From Sipunculus nudus (lineage: Eukaryota; Annelida; Sipuncula; Golfingiida; Sipunculidae): a stretch of 64,000 nt of DNA. Both the position numbers and the translations under genes were made by a program. Below the pieces are notes generated by a model that saw only the letters and a list, made by a program, of their open reading frames with translations, had not been told where the DNA came from and did no database searches. The stretch spans positions 7,155,579-7,219,578 of the forward strand of contig CM049307.1 in the NCBI GenBank assembly GCA_026874595.1. The letters run 5' to 3'. Shown piece after piece: positions 11,601-26,600 of this stretch (position 1 is its first letter; each line of letters begins with the position of its first letter).

Positions 11601-14600
11601 TTAATAATATTAATCTAGATTCCTACTGTGTCTAGTGTGTACATTGATGTGAAATAAGTCCAGAATGAATTTTTTACAGTTATTTTTTAATATAAATAAA
11701 AGCCATTAAACCAGGTACTTATGATCATTATTTAAATGTGTGAATTTTGTATATTCTAGATTCTCAACATCATTGTTTGGTGAAAACTGAATAAATACCA
11801 GACATGGTGCGAATACTTTGTAATTGTATTTAAATACAAATATGATTATGTACTCCATTAAATTTCTTGCATAAAGAATGGGAATTCAGGTAAAAATGAA
11901 AGTATATGAATACTCATGCAAATACTTTCAAAATGTATTCATGAATGCATTCATGAATATATTCTTTAATATTATTTTAATAATCATATCAGTTATATTT
12001 CATTTTAAAAAATCATACGATTCTCTTATTATTTTTAATAAAAATTATATTTGGGACAATATTTGTAATTTTTTTAATAAATAGTTAAACTCTTATATTA
12101 TATGTTCTGCTTATAAGTTATATGGCCAAGTCAAAATCTGTGTGAAAGTAGTACTCCATTTGTTAATAAAATAAATGAAATCAATCCTCTTCCCTGTCTC
12201 CAAAGGTACTATGAAAATCATACATAAGCTAAACAACAACAACTCATAATACAGCTTATATTTATTACCACACAAAACCAGCATGTGCATCATTTCTAAA
12301 TAATATTTTTTTATCATATATAACAGCTGAGCGTCGTGACCCATAGGTCCCTTGTTTGTGACCTGCCTTTCATGTTACCATGTAAACATGTAGTCCATGT
12401 AGGTTATTTGCAGTATTGATACAAAATTAAAGTTTACCTGATGCAGTAATTCAGAGAAGAAGATGATAATGAAACATATTATTTCATTACAGACTGTAAA
12501 GGAGCGGTATATGTGGAGCTGTGACTTTGACCCTGCTCGAGGAGTAGAGTTCATCATACCTGTGCAGGCCCCAGAGAGAGAGGACTCTACAATATCTTCT
12601 GTAAAAATGTGGAATTACAATAAAAACCTACAGGTCAGACCTAGTGTTGTATTGTTGAAAATTCTGATTATGCAAATGCCTACGCATTTTTGATTTTATT
12701 ACAGAATGGTCTTTTAACATATTTTGTAAAATGAATTTTACAGAGCAAAGGAATTACCAATGGGGTAACTATAATCTGTATTACACTTTATGATTACTAT
12801 GGTGTTTCACACTTTATCTCAATGCTAAAGCAGCGTCAGTAATCTTACCTTAGGTTTGTACTTACCTTTAAATAAAACCTTAATTGATCAGTTGTAAGAA
12901 GCCTACATAGCCTAGATTTTATGTTCTTCTATGGCTTATTGACTTTTGATTATGCTGTTAGTAAAGATAACTGGTCAACAGATATGACATGTTATTATTA
13001 TGTGATACTTGTTGTTTTGGAAAGAGAGGGGATTTTGAGATCATTTGTGAGTCATCAGTTTATGTAAACCATTGATATGACATAGTTAATTAATCAATTT
13101 ACAACCATTCCTAATGTTTTCATAATTAAGTATTAATTAATTTTAGGGTAAAATCTAAGGTTGACCCCTATTTGTAAAGTTCTAAAATTCATTTTAAGCT
13201 CAGCTGACTGTAAGTCATCTGAGCTTTAGAGATCACCCTTTGTCCGGCGTCCGTCCGGTTGTCTGCCCATCCAGGCATCTGGCCGTCCGTCCGTTAACAG
13301 GGCACAAATCATAATCTTTAGACCTAGAAACTTCTTACTGTACATCCAGGGAGGTCCTGGGCAAATCTCCTTGGAACCCAGAAAATAGGTCATGGTGACC
13401 TATATTTTGTGACCTACGGGCCAAAAACATGATTTTGAGCACCCAGACAGTCAGACGGGGCACAAATTGTATCCATTAGGCCTAGACACCTCTAACTGGA
13501 TATTTTGGGAGATCCTAGGCAAATGTCCTTGGAAACCTGAAACTAGGTCATTGTGACCTATATTCTGTGATCTATAGGGAAAAGATGTCATATGAGAACC
13601 CTGAATGTTAGATGGAGACATATCGTATCTGGGAGGCCTAGAATCTTTTAACACAATATCCTTGGAGTTTTTTAGGCAAATCTCCTTGGAAACCTGAAAT
13701 TAGGTCATGGTGACCTATATTTCTATGACCTAAGGGCTGAAAACTAGGTTTTTTAGCATCCAGACAGTCAGACAGGGCAACATTGAATCAATAAGGCCTA
13801 GAATCCTCCAACGTGACATCATGGGAGGTCCTAGTCAAATTTCTTTGGAAACCTGAAAGTAGGCCATGGTGACATATATTTTGTGACCTACAGGCTGATA
13901 ACATGATTTCAGGCACCCTGAATGTCAGATGGGGCAAATCGTATATGTGAGGCCTAGAATCATCTGACTCAATATCCAGGGAGTTTCTAGGCAAATCTCC
14001 TTGGAAACCTGAAATAAGGTTAAGATGACCTATATTTTGTGACCTATGGGTCTAAAACATGATTTTGAGCACTAAGACAGTCAGATGGGGCACATATAGT
14101 ATCGATTAGGCCTAGAATCCTCCAACATGACATTGAAGGAGGTCCTTGGCATATTACCTTGGAAACCTGAAATTACGTCACTGTGACCTATATTCTGAGA
14201 CCTACAGGAAAAAGATATTTTTTAACACCCTGAATGTCAGAAGGTGACAAATCATATCTGTTAGGCCTAGAATCTTCATACACAATTTCCTGGGAGGTTT
14301 TAGGCAAATCTCTTTGGAAACCTGAAATAAGGTCATGGTGACCTACATTTTGTGACCTACAGGACAAAAGCCTGATTTTGAGCCTCCTGAATGTTATATG
14401 GGCACAAATCATATCTATTTGGCCTAGAATCTTCTAATGCATCTACCTGGGAGGTCCTAGGCAAGTCTCCTTGAAAACCTGAAATTAGGTCATGGTGACC
14501 TATATTTTGTGACTTACAAGCCAAAAACAGGATTTTGAACACCCAGAAAGTCAGACAAGGCATACATTGTATTTCTTAGGCCTAGAATCTTCTAATGTAA

Positions 14601-17600
14601 CATTCTGAGATGTCCTTGGCAAATGTCCTTGGAAAACTGAAATGAGATCAACATGACCTATATTTTGCAACCTATCAGAAAAGATGTCATATAAGTAACC
14701 AGAAGGTCAGACAGGGCACAAATTGTATCCATTAGGCCTAGAATCTTTTAACATAAAATTCAGGGAGGTCCTAGTCAAGTGTCCTAGGAAACCTGAAATT
14801 AGGTCATGGTGACCTATATTGTGTGACCTATGGGCTGAAAAATGGTTTTGTGCAACCAGACGGACAAGGCACAAATTGTGTACATTATCCCTAGACTCTT
14901 CTAACATGACATACAGGGAAATCCTTGGCAATTCTCCTTGGAAACCTGAAATTGGACCATGGTGACCTATATTCTGCTAGCTATGGACCAGAAACATGAT
15001 TTTGAGCACCCAGACAGACAGGGTACAAATTGTATCCATTTTCCTTTGAACCCTATAGCCATAGGCTATTTTCACAGACAATTTAAAACATTAATAAAAA
15101 AACATGAGCACCCAGTCAAAATTAGCTGAGCATCATGGCCCATGTGCCACTTGTTTAGACTTGAAGTCATGTCATCTAAAATCTTTTAGTTTTTCTTTTT
15201 AATTTCAGGACTTATGTATTGGTGCCAGACATATCAGAGTACTGATTGGACAATGTGTAGTGTTTGAGGGTGAGCTAGACAAGGGATGTGGCAATCAGAT
15301 CTTTGACTACAGTAAGTCTATATCCCTGGATGGACAGGATGATGATTCTCTTGGCAACAAGACTCCAGGTGTGGACAATGTTCTGCTTCATAGTTCCGAT
15401 GAGGAAGAAAGTCTGTTAGACAGGATGGATTCCACTGCACCATCTCGCAGCGAGACCAGAGCTATGTCACGCAATGAAGACTTGGATCTCCCTGTGATCT
15501 CACCACCACTCAAGTCCTCAGGTGATGAAAAGACTCCAGAAAAGACCGAAGTAGCCAAACCAGCATGTGAGAATACCCTTGTCATTTAATACAATCAGTG
15601 GGGTCCTTTAAAATTGTCTTCATTGTATCCCCAAAGTCAGGATACAGTGGTTTAGGCACCGTCGCGCCACTGCCACAGAGATTTCTTTCAGGCAAGATAA
15701 CTTGAAAAATATATTACGGATCTTTACCAAACTTTACATGTGCATAGATATGGGTGAGAGGACTAAGTCTATTAAAATGGGGTGATGACCTTTACTAGGA
15801 AAGTGACCTTGACCTTGGTCCATTTTTGGAGAAAATCACACCAATTCTTAAATATCTCAGGAAATCTTGCATTGATTGATCCAACAATCAAATTGACCAA
15901 AGATCTTTTATAGCTTTGTCTTCTGTGAAAGACAGGTGGCACCACCTTCTGTCCTCTTTTTGTTTTCACACCTTTTAATACCCCCTTCATTGCCACTTGA
16001 CAGTACTGTGAGCATTATAATTAAAAAACTAATGGACAGATTTCTTTCATGTTAGGCATATACATACATATGGGTTATGGGATGAGGTATATTTAAATTG
16101 GGATCATGACCTCTCCTGTGAGAGTGGCCTTGACCTAGAAAATTTGGTGAAAAATATTGTTTCTCAAGTTAAAAGATAGAAGAAACTATGGTCGCTTGCC
16201 AAGTGCCAGTATGTGCTGCTGAAGATGGGGGCCTATTCTTAAAGGGGGGATTAATTGTCACGGGATATTATGGCACCTGCGGTGCCAAGTAATTCTAGTA
16301 ATTAATTTTTGTAATACTGTGCCTGCATCTCAGCGCCATCTTGTGTCCATTACTAGAACCCCTGATGTGAGAGGAAGAGGTTCATACTTGATAATCCCTC
16401 TGTTCATCCATATAAAGCAGGATCTATAACATATCTGGTCAGGGTTTTCACTGCAGTGGATCAAAATATTATTCAACCTACTGTTTGATGTAAACAAGAA
16501 ATATTTTGAATATCTGAGTAATTTAAAGTTTTAATAATAGATGGCGCTAACAAGTATAAGGGGTATTACTGTAATTATTGTAATCATGGTTCAAGATACC
16601 CTATTATAGAAGATGTGTAACACTAACTGTAGCAACAATTAACAAGCATGTAGGTTTACTTTCTGATGTTAGTTTTGTTAAGACTGTAGCTCTTAATGAA
16701 TCCGGCATTAAACTTGGAAAATATTTTATGTTGCATGAACCTTGAAAAAATAATTAGCTGCACAATTAAACTAAGAGTGACTGTGATTGGTAATTAAATT
16801 TACCCATTGTAAAAATAAGTTAGACCTCATATTCACTTGCTTGGTTAGTAAATTGGCTGAGGGGGTTCCCGTATTCATGATATGTCCCCTAAATTACTCT
16901 CATGTTCATGAACTAGACCATTAGATATAATGAAAAAGTGCAGGTAGACAATTTGGGTAACCAAAGAAAATGGTTACATTAGCTAGCTCCCTAACTGCTT
17001 TATAAAGAACACAATGTATGGGTAGGGGAAAAATAAACTGCCACATTTTTAAATCTCCAAATAAAAAAAATTAAGTACATTCAGCCAAGACTATTTCACT
17101 ATATGTCTTTCGTGGTCTCCTGTTTTATTACGTAAACATAATTGTGAGCTGTTTCTGTATTAATGAGAATTTTCTCTGTTAAAGTTTATACGCCAGAGTA
17201 AGCCAACCGAAAATTTTCCCTTATTGGGCCTATTATCGCCCATCCCGCCTCGTTCCCGTGTATCTAAGTCACACTTCCGTTTCCTGTAATCACATTTTTC
17301 TTCTGGCGTCAGCCATGATGGACGTGTGATCACGCTCTGCGCGATTCGTCCACTGTTTTGGTTTGTACAGTCGGGTTTGCCAAATGAATTGTAAGTAGTG
17401 ATTCTTTTTCCCTTCCCGCCATGGAGCCCCTTACTGTTCTTCTTGTGGTTAATTAATCCCCACTTGGGTTTCTCACCCCACTTGTTTCACCTGCCGTTCA
17501 CACAATTACTTTGGCCGGGGCCCTGCAGATCCCTGCTTCTTTTGTCAGCCATGGTCGTCTGACAAATGGGCCATGTTCCATGCCTGGTCCCATTCCCCGG

Positions 17601-20600
17601 TTGTAGGGGTTCCCCGTTCATGGTGGCCTCTCTGGTCCGGTTATTCCCAAAGGGGGGGGGGGGGGGGAGATCCTACCATGGGTGGACGCAACATGTCTGT
17701 GTTACGTTCCCCATCCAATTTAACCTGTGAAGTTACTTCCCCGGTCGTTCTACCGCTAAAATTTCATCACATTCGGCCCTGTCCGCTTGTTCCATATTGT
17801 GTAAACTCACGTTTTTGCTCTTCTGCTGCATATCAAAATCCTGGAACTGCGTGCCATCCGTCGTGCGATCTCCCGCTGGTCCCCCCGCTTGATCGGCCGT
17901 CACATTCTCGTCCGGACCGACCACACCACGGTCGTGGCGTATATCCACCAGCAGGGCGGTCCTCGGTCTCCCTCACTGATGCAGGTGACCTACCTTTTGT
18001 TCGATCTATGCATCTCTCTCCGGGCCTCAATTTGTGCGTCACATCTTCCGGGCATGTCGAACATTCTTGCCGACGCCCTTTCCCGTCGCCCTACGTCTAA
18101 TCCTCTACTGGTGCTCCTTCCGCTCCCGGTTGTTTGGTGTAATTTTGCTCGCTGGGGGCATCCGGTATTCGATCTGTTCAGTTTTCCGTCCACCCCCGTT
18201 CTCGAGCCTACCGCCCCGTGTCTACGTCACCCTCGCGACTGTCTCCCCTACTCCCGCCGTCCGTGTGGTCTCCCGTGTGGTTTCTCTTTGCGTTTCCGGT
18301 GCCTCATCTCATCCGCCTTGTCCTTCTCCGCTTGTCCTGCGCGGACCGGACGGCTCTCCTTCTCATCATCCGTTCATCCTGAGGCTCCCTGGTTTCCTCT
18401 GTGTGCCCCCCCTTCTTCTACCGCTCCGGATTGATCTCCCATCGTTCCTAAGTGCCCGTCGCCCATTTCGGTCGTGCCCTCTGTGCGCATGCATACTTTC
18501 CTTGGCCTCCTCATGGATCAGGGCATTTCCAGTCCGGCTGCTCTCCTTCCCTCGGCTCCCCGTCGCAGTGCTTTGGACCGCATCTATGACTCCTGGTGGC
18601 GTCTCTTCACCGGTTGGGCGTCTGCCCACGAAATCTCTCCTTTAGGTCCGTCGCTTGCGGCGGTTCTACTGCAGGATACACATTTATCCTGTCCGACTCT
18701 GCGTGGGTATCGTGCCGCCCTGCTGTCCGTGCTCCGTCCGCTCAGTCACGATCGTGTCCTTCCTCATCCGTCGGTGACGGCTTTTCTCACGGGGGTCCAT
18801 GCATGCCGTCTCGTCCTCGCTATGTCAGGCCTTCCTGGCGCCTGGATGTTGTCTTACATCACCTCCGTGAACCTCTTCTGAGCCTCTACGTTTGGCACCC
18901 CTTCTGCATTTGTCTCGGAAATCGGTTTTCCTCCTTGCTATTACTTATGCTGGTCACCGCTCTGAGCTTCATGCCCTAGTGGCCGACTCGCCCTTTCCAC
19001 TCCATTGCGACAGACGTTGCTTTGGCCACCTTACCTTTCCCTACGGACTTTCTCAGAAGTACCGTCGTTCGATACTCCTCCATTAACCTGGCACGTTCCG
19101 GCCCTCCCTCACTGCCAGTACCGTTACGGGGCTCACGTTTGCCCTGTTCGTGCTTTCCGTTACTCTCTTCAAGCTCCTCATTCTCCAAGGGGGGGGGGGG
19201 GGGCGCACGAAGTTGTTTATTTCAACGAAAGTCACTACATCAAACAAAGAACTTCACCCTATCTCCATTCGTGCATGGCTAAAAGCTACCATTGTCTCAG
19301 CATATGAATCTGCTTCTCAGTCATCATTGGTGCAGCTTCACGTCAAGGCTCATGACGTCAGGGCCATCTCTCCGTCTTTGGCCCCTTGTCGGGGATTTCC
19401 CCGAACCAACTGGTCAAGAAAGGCTCTTGGAGGTCGCCTTCTACCTTCCCCGCTTCTCTCTGTCGGATGTCATGTTACAAGCTTCGGTCCCTTATTCCTT
19501 GGGCCCTGTGGTTTCGGCGGGTGAGGTCCTACAGTTCTCCAGACCGTCCCCGACTCCTCCATCTGTTCCGGCGACGACGTCTTCGTCTGCTTCCTCCCTG
19601 CTGTGATGTTCTCCTCTTTCCGTCGTTCCTGGAAGGTATCCCCTCCCCAAGGTTTATCTGTTATATTCTCATTAATACAGAAACAGCTCACAATTATGTT
19701 TACGTAATAAAATTCCCCCATTCCCTCCCTGTGAATGGTGGTTTTGTTAGTAAACTGTTGTGAGCTTTTCAGTATTACAAACAACGCTCCCTCCCAGTCC
19801 ACTTCCTTCCGCCTTCGAAAAATGTGATTACAGGAAACGGAAGTGTGACCTAGATACACGGGCACGAGGCGGGATGGGCGATAATAGGCCCAATAAGGGA
19901 AAATTTTCGGTTGGCTTACTCTGGCGTATAAACTTTAACAGAGAAAATTCTCATTAATACAGAAAAGCTCACAACAGTTTACTAACAAAACCACTATTCA
20001 CAGGGAGGGAATGGGGGAGGGGGGGGGGGGTCTATTAGTCTTCAATTTTTTCAGGGGTGTAACAGACACTGGTCCTCATTAAAAATGTTCTTAATACTAT
20101 TTGCATATGCAGCAAGTGTAGGTGAACCCCGTCAAAGGAGGCGAGAAAGGCATCGAGAAAGACGCTCAAAGAAAATGGCTGCCAAATTAGACGGCAATGG
20201 TGTCACCCACAGTGCCCAGTCTGTAGGGAGCCTGAGTTACAACTCTGATGCCAGCCTGAGTGTGGAGTGGACCAAGAGCCTGGACACATCAGCAGGACAT
20301 AACTCCCTGCCAAAACTTAACCAGAGAGAGGTCAAAGGGTCAACCGAGGTCACAGGACCAGCTGCACCCAGTGACCCAGCCCATGTAGACACCAAATTAC
20401 TGCCTGCTAAAGAAGAACCTGTACAGCCCAGTGCTGAGTATGATGCTTGTCATGTCATCAGATATGTTTTTTCAACACATGCTTTACCATATACCTATGA
20501 GAATTCTCATAGACTGAACAAGCACTGACCAGCTTGTTTTTTCCTCGCAAAGCACATGGAATACACAATGCCATACACTTAGTTGTGTTTATCTGTTTAC

Positions 20601-23600
20601 TTATTTCAAGCAATAATGAAAGACAGGTTTTTGCCATAATTGTAATTATAGTTGCATTAATGTTCTGTTATTAGTTATCTATTTATTTTAGCTCAGCTGA
20701 CTTTAAGTCATCTGAGCTATAGGGATCACCCTTTGTCCAGTGTCTGTCTGTCTGTCCGGCTGTTAACAGGGGACAAATCTTAACCATTAGACCTTGAAAC
20801 TTCTTACTGTACATCCAGAGAGGTCCTGGGCATTTCTCCTTGGAAACCCAAAATTAGGTCATAGTGACCTATTTTTTGTGACCTACAGGCCCAAAACAGA
20901 ATTTTGAGCACCTAGAAAGTCAGATTGGGAAACATTGTATTTGTTAGGCTTCTAATCTACTAATGTAACATTCTGAGATGTCCTTGGCAAATGTCCTTGG
21001 AAATCTGAAATTAGGTCACCATTACCTATATTCTGTGACCTATAGGAAAAAGATGTCCTATTAGCACCCAGACAGTAAGATGGGGCACAAATTGTATCAA
21101 TTAGGCCTAGAATCTTGTTATGCAACATCTTGGGAGGTTCTTGGCAAATCTCCTTGGAAACCTGAAATTAGGTCACTGCAACCTATATTCTGCAAGCTAC
21201 TGGCCAGAAAGCATGATTTATGAGCAGTCAGACAGGGCACAAATTGTATCAATTTGCCCTTGACTTTCCTAACATGACATTTATGGTGACCTTTATTCTG
21301 GGGCTACTGACCAAAAACATGATTTTGAACACCCAAACAGACAGGGTACAAATTGTTTCCATTTTCCTTGGAACCCTCTGTTGTTAAATCCAGTGGGGTC
21401 CTGGGCAGGTCTCCTATGAATCCTGAAATTTTTATTTTCTGTCCATTTTTCAACACTAACATTAGCCATAGGCAATATATAACATTAATAAAAGGAATGA
21501 GTGCCCAGTCAAAATTAGCTGAGCGTCATGGCCCAAGGGCCACTTGTTCAAGCTCTAAACGCAACACATCATCAACTTTTGCTTATATCACTGCAGTTAA
21601 ATATTGCACATTTGCACTGCATGTTTAAGATTGTTTGAGAATGTGTCATTAATGAAACCTAGCTTTCCAGAGTGTTAGAGATGGGAGTTATTGTATCATC
21701 CCACTCAGTTTTACAGCTCAGAACCAGCACATGCAGCACACATAGCAGGAACTGCAGTAGAACTGCTATTTCAAGTACATTATATGAACTGTTTAAAAAG
21801 TGGCATTTTATAATCTGTTCCACCACCCCCTACCTACCTGTTTTGTGAATATTTTTTCAACTCATTGTAAAATCACAATTATTAAAGATCTGAGAAATCA
21901 CTCTGTGCTTCACTTAGTGAAATCACTAATGGAGTCAGATTGGACCCAGGAGGCTGGTCCTAATTCTGGCTGGTATTTTAGAGTGACAGGAAGTAAGAGT
22001 TCTACTGTGAACATTAAGTTTTTTTTTATTCTGACCACTAGTTGTATCTTACAGCACTGCACCAGCATCAGATCACAGCCAAACCCCTGCTGTCACAGAA
22101 ACTATCCCCCAGGCTAGAGAGGTCACCAGGGTCAAACAGTGGAGCGTCACAGAAAAATGTGGCTCCCCTGCTTTATCAGATGATGAAAGTTCCATGTTGT
22201 CACGGTTACAAGAAATTAACCAGTAAGCCCTGGATCAACATTTATTTTTTCCTTCCTTTTATTTAAACATTTCTTAGGTTAACTCTGTCATTTTGTGCCT
22301 GACTATAGATTTGATTTAATAGATTAGAAACCTCCCGCTTTCTGTAGGTACATATGGGATTGTAACTGTTAATAAAGTTATATCTATCAGTTGTTAAAAT
22401 TATGTGGTGCATAAAAAGTTTCTGCTTTAAATATTGTATGTAGCTTTAAGTCATGTTTGTGACTATTTGTAGGGTGAGCATATGTGTCAGTAAGAGCCTC
22501 CAAGTAAAAGCAATGCTTTTTGTGTCATTTGGAATTAATAATTGTTTTATTTCTGTATCTTGTCTCACCATGAATATTATTCATGTGATTTCTGTGCACA
22601 GCTATATGAAATATTGATCAGACAGCTACAGTAATCTTATGCAGGCCTTTTATGATGTGGTTTTGTAAAGATTTCCTATTATTTCCTATACTGTGAAATG
22701 CAGTGGTTTCCTATTACTATTTTCTGTCGGTCTTAAATAAACTTGGGGAATGACAAGCCCACACACCACAACTCCCTTCAATTTTCTGCAACTAGTATAG
22801 ATTTAGCCGTGACAAACACAACTCAGTTAGGACCCCCTACTGAGTCATGACATAAGCCAAATTTAGAAACGCTCTTCAAGTCCGCGCCACGCTTTATAAA
22901 CGTATCTCCGCATACAGTCGGCAGGCAGAAATCTCCCATACATGCAGAACAATATACGAATATATTGGGTTATAATGGAATATTTCACACACAAGGTAGG
23001 TGTTGTTGGAGAGATAAGAAACTTATTAAAAGGTCTAGCTGGTTTATTTGAAGTGACACGCTACTTGTAAGCAATGAGGCGTTGTCAAAAATTATGAAAA
23101 TATTTGCATCCTCATGGGACCTTACAATGCGATCCTCAGAGTTGATGTCCAGGCACTCTGGCAAGCCAGTGATCTGGCCATAATACCAGAGGGCCATTCT
23201 GGCCCTAGTATAGATTGTGAGCTAAATGGTAACAGCTGTAAACAACTTTAACAAAATCTGAGACTGGCTACAGTTTTCTACAGTTACTCAACAGGGATAA
23301 AAATTAATGGTTCAATAAAAAAGGGACAGTAAAAAATGTCCAGAAATGGTGATAGGGCAACCAAAAGTTGGCTCATACTTACCTGACTGGGCAAGTGGGT
23401 CTAGGTATACAATTCAGAGTACCTGTACCTGTACCTGGCTGTTGTGAGAAGGAAGTACCTTGTACCTCTACTACCTTGTACCTGTTCCTTTACCTGGAAC
23501 TAAAGTACCTCAGATTCTGTACAAATACCAAATAAAAATATACTTAACAAAGAATGTTTGAAATTTTTTATGGTAAATTTCTTTTTCTGTTTGTGGCTAG

Positions 23601-26600
23601 GATCAGTATTTTTGTAGGACAAATAAAAATTCATGTAGGGCAAGTAAAAGTTATATATTACTTGCCTGACCGAGCAATTATTTCACAAATTAATTTCAAG
23701 CCCTGCACACACTGCCTCTTACATTTTACCACAATGTCTTCTTTTCTGTTCTTTACAATATGCCACAATGTGTCCAGAGGTTTTGAACCTCCTCAAACCC
23801 TTGTGTTCCACCCTGATTTCCTAATCTGTGATTACCCCATATTACAAAACCATGTTGTAGGAGATCTCATATTGTACAGTTTTCAGTTATTTCCCTGATG
23901 AATATCATGAATAATCGTAGGAGATCATAGGAAATCTCACTGTTCGAGGCTTGTGATACTTGTGAACTCCTCTTCTCTTTACCTCCTTGTCCTTTTTCCA
24001 GGGTGAACGGAAAAGTAAATGGAAATTACCCCAGCTGGTTGGACCCAGTGTTTGAGATTAAGAAGTAATATTGATGTTTTGTTTCTTTATGATTAGTCTT
24101 GTTATTGTAACACAGTGTGTACATTCCTGCACGCGGGAGATTTGGTGCTGTTTATTCTTGTTTATACTTAGCATGAACTGAGCAAATCTTGGTAGTAACA
24201 TCCCAAAGATGTGGCACAGAGGACCTTCCCTGGACTCATCCTGAGCAGTTGAAGGTACTCATGTTTAGAAGGCAGATACAGAAAGTCTACATGGCTTTGT
24301 GTAAATTCCTGATTGGGTGGAGGGATGGAGGAGGGGCATAGCTTGTTACTGAAGGTGTTTGTGACCCACCTTGGCCTCAAGGCAAATTAGGACAATCTGG
24401 ATAGAACCTTGAAGATTCCCTCCTTAATTCTTGATGACAGGTCTTTCCTAATTAATCTTACAGGACCTGTCCTTTTAAATAAAAAGGACTGATCACTGTT
24501 TTTGGGATGCTCCTCAGTGCTGCCATCTTGTGATTCTTCGTGAATGTCTTTTCCTGGTCTCTGGGTATTCCATCTCTCTGACAAGTAAAACTCTATGAGC
24601 AACTAGTCTGAATTCCTTATGTGATACACATGAAGCTTAAACCATCTGTTATCAAAAGTATCTGAATAGAAAGGATTATAAACAATCTCACTCATGAGTA
24701 ACTGGAATATCACTTTCTAAAGCACAGTCCTCTGCTCAAAGCAAGCTGCAAATCTGCACCAAAGTATTATTGTCTTCCTTGGCCTTTGTCCCACACCCTT
24801 CATACTGTTTTGTGGTCTTTAAATAATCCTGCCAACAGACAGACAAAAAACAAAGATGAAACATAAACTGCTTTGTGGAGATAAGGTACATTATTAAACA
24901 ACCAGAGTACTTTATTTTGTTGCTGTTAGTATATTGATACCATAATGTTTTCTGATACATAATTGTTGGGAAATTCTTGAAAGTGAAGATGCATTCAGTA
25001 CATGCAGTTATAGATACTCAAATGCCATTTTTTTTAATTCTGTTTGTATTGGTAATGGAGCCATGATGACAATTTAGCAGGTTTTCACTTACACAAATAT
25101 GACATTAACCTGTCATCAAGTGATCCAAACTTTTGAAACTTTTGTTTGTGTGAATATAAAAGGGCAGACCTGTGTTAAAGCCTTATAGGGCATCAGCTGA
25201 CAATAATTGATAGATAATTACAATGAATCGACCTTTTTTTACATTAATGCTTGTTCTGAGATGAGCAGCAGATATTTTAGTAACCAGTGATAACCATTTT
25301 GACCTTTTCCAGGTAGTTTTGACAGTGGCCTTGTAGCATATTCAGATACTAACACAGGATTACAAAGTTGCAAAATGCACTGCAAGAACAATTAGATAAT
25401 ATTGGATTCTGGTTCCATAAAAGTATCTTGTTACCTAGTAGGTTCAAGTATCACAAATTATGTAAAGATTCTGTAATAATAGATAAACTCCAAGTTTTTT
25501 CATCAGATCCAGTAATGTATATATATAAACCCCATGCTTGTGATAGACATCTGATTTCACCACATGTATTAACCCTTTCAAGGCCTGAAATATAATTCTA
25601 AGTAGATCTAACATAACTGTGTCAATTAATAAGCATAGTTTGTTCTTGATTAATTTGCTTGAACTACTGTTAAATAGTTAAGATTTTAAAGTATCAGCAA
25701 TTCATTATAAAATTCAGTTTTGAAATGAAGGTCTATGGCATGCATGTGTATGTCTTATCATTTTTATTAGCGAACCTGTGAACTTATGTGATGGTGTGGC
25801 GTTGTCCGTCGGCTGTCGTCCATTGTCCTTCGTCTGTACGTTAACCCATACTATCTTGAAAACGGCAAGATATAGCATCACAAAATTTAATGCAAAAAAT
25901 TAGTTATCTAAAAAACTCTATCAGATTTCACTTTTTTTTTGGCTAACTGATTTTCTTAGATTTTATAGGGAAAAAGCTAAAAAAGTTTAAAAAATCTTCT
26001 TTTCCGAAACTGTTCAGCCAAATTGTCCAATATTTCACAGAAATGAATCCTGAAACAATCTCAAATTTGTTTGAATGGTTTAGGTTTGGTGATTTTTGGC
26101 AGAGTAACAGGAAGTTGAACTTAGTCATCTGTCCAAAAAAGCATACTAAAATTACAGTCTCAGAAACAGCCGGAGCTATCATTACCAAATTTTATGCCAA
26201 TGTTGGTCACATGAGTTATATCTGAAATTGGGGTATTGGTGGCGCCACCTGCATCGCCCTTTTTTGTACGGGGGTCATCAGTGCCCGTATCACACTGAAG
26301 GCTACAAAAAACTTCTTCTCTGAACCATACGGTCAAATTGTTTAATATTGCACAGAAATGATCTTAGGGTAGTGCTTTCTGAAATGTGTTCAAATGGTAT
26401 CAGTTCAGTGACTTTTGGCTGAGTTATGGGAATCTGAATTTAGTCATATGCCATTACAGCCCATTTTAGCTCAGTGGCTACAAAGATCTTCTTCGCAAAA
26501 ACCACTGGGCCAAATTCTTAAATCTCACACATTAATTATCCTTAGATGTTGATAATTCAAGTTTGTTCAAATGGTTTTGGTTCAGTGATTTTTGGCTGAG

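Larger units (their letters stand above)
17122..20018 (+). mobile_element. Deleted DIRS-type tyrosine-recombinase retrotransposon
   Basis: About 2.9 kb with inverted terminal repeats: roughly 17123-17310 is complementary to roughly 19800-19970. An internal complementary region at about 19665-19780 joins the complement of the extreme left end (TTTTATTACGTAAACATAAT) to the complement of the extreme right end (19960-20018). This circle-junction architecture is diagnostic of DIRS elements. Coding remnants inside are a gag-like Cys motif, an RNase H segment and a tyrosine recombinase. The reverse transcriptase is absent and the frames are broken, so the copy is defective. No clear target duplication is present, as expected for DIRS. 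Confidence 0.88.

Noticed and set aside
15567-15589. Stop at 15587 as the true end of the protein
   Set aside because: The open frame runs to TAA, but the donor at 15567 gives the phase required by the next exon, and KATNIP clearly continues for many exons.
18366-18629. Minus-strand frames across the DIRS element
   Set aside because: GC-rich antisense shadows of the RNase H and recombinase remnants on the plus strand.
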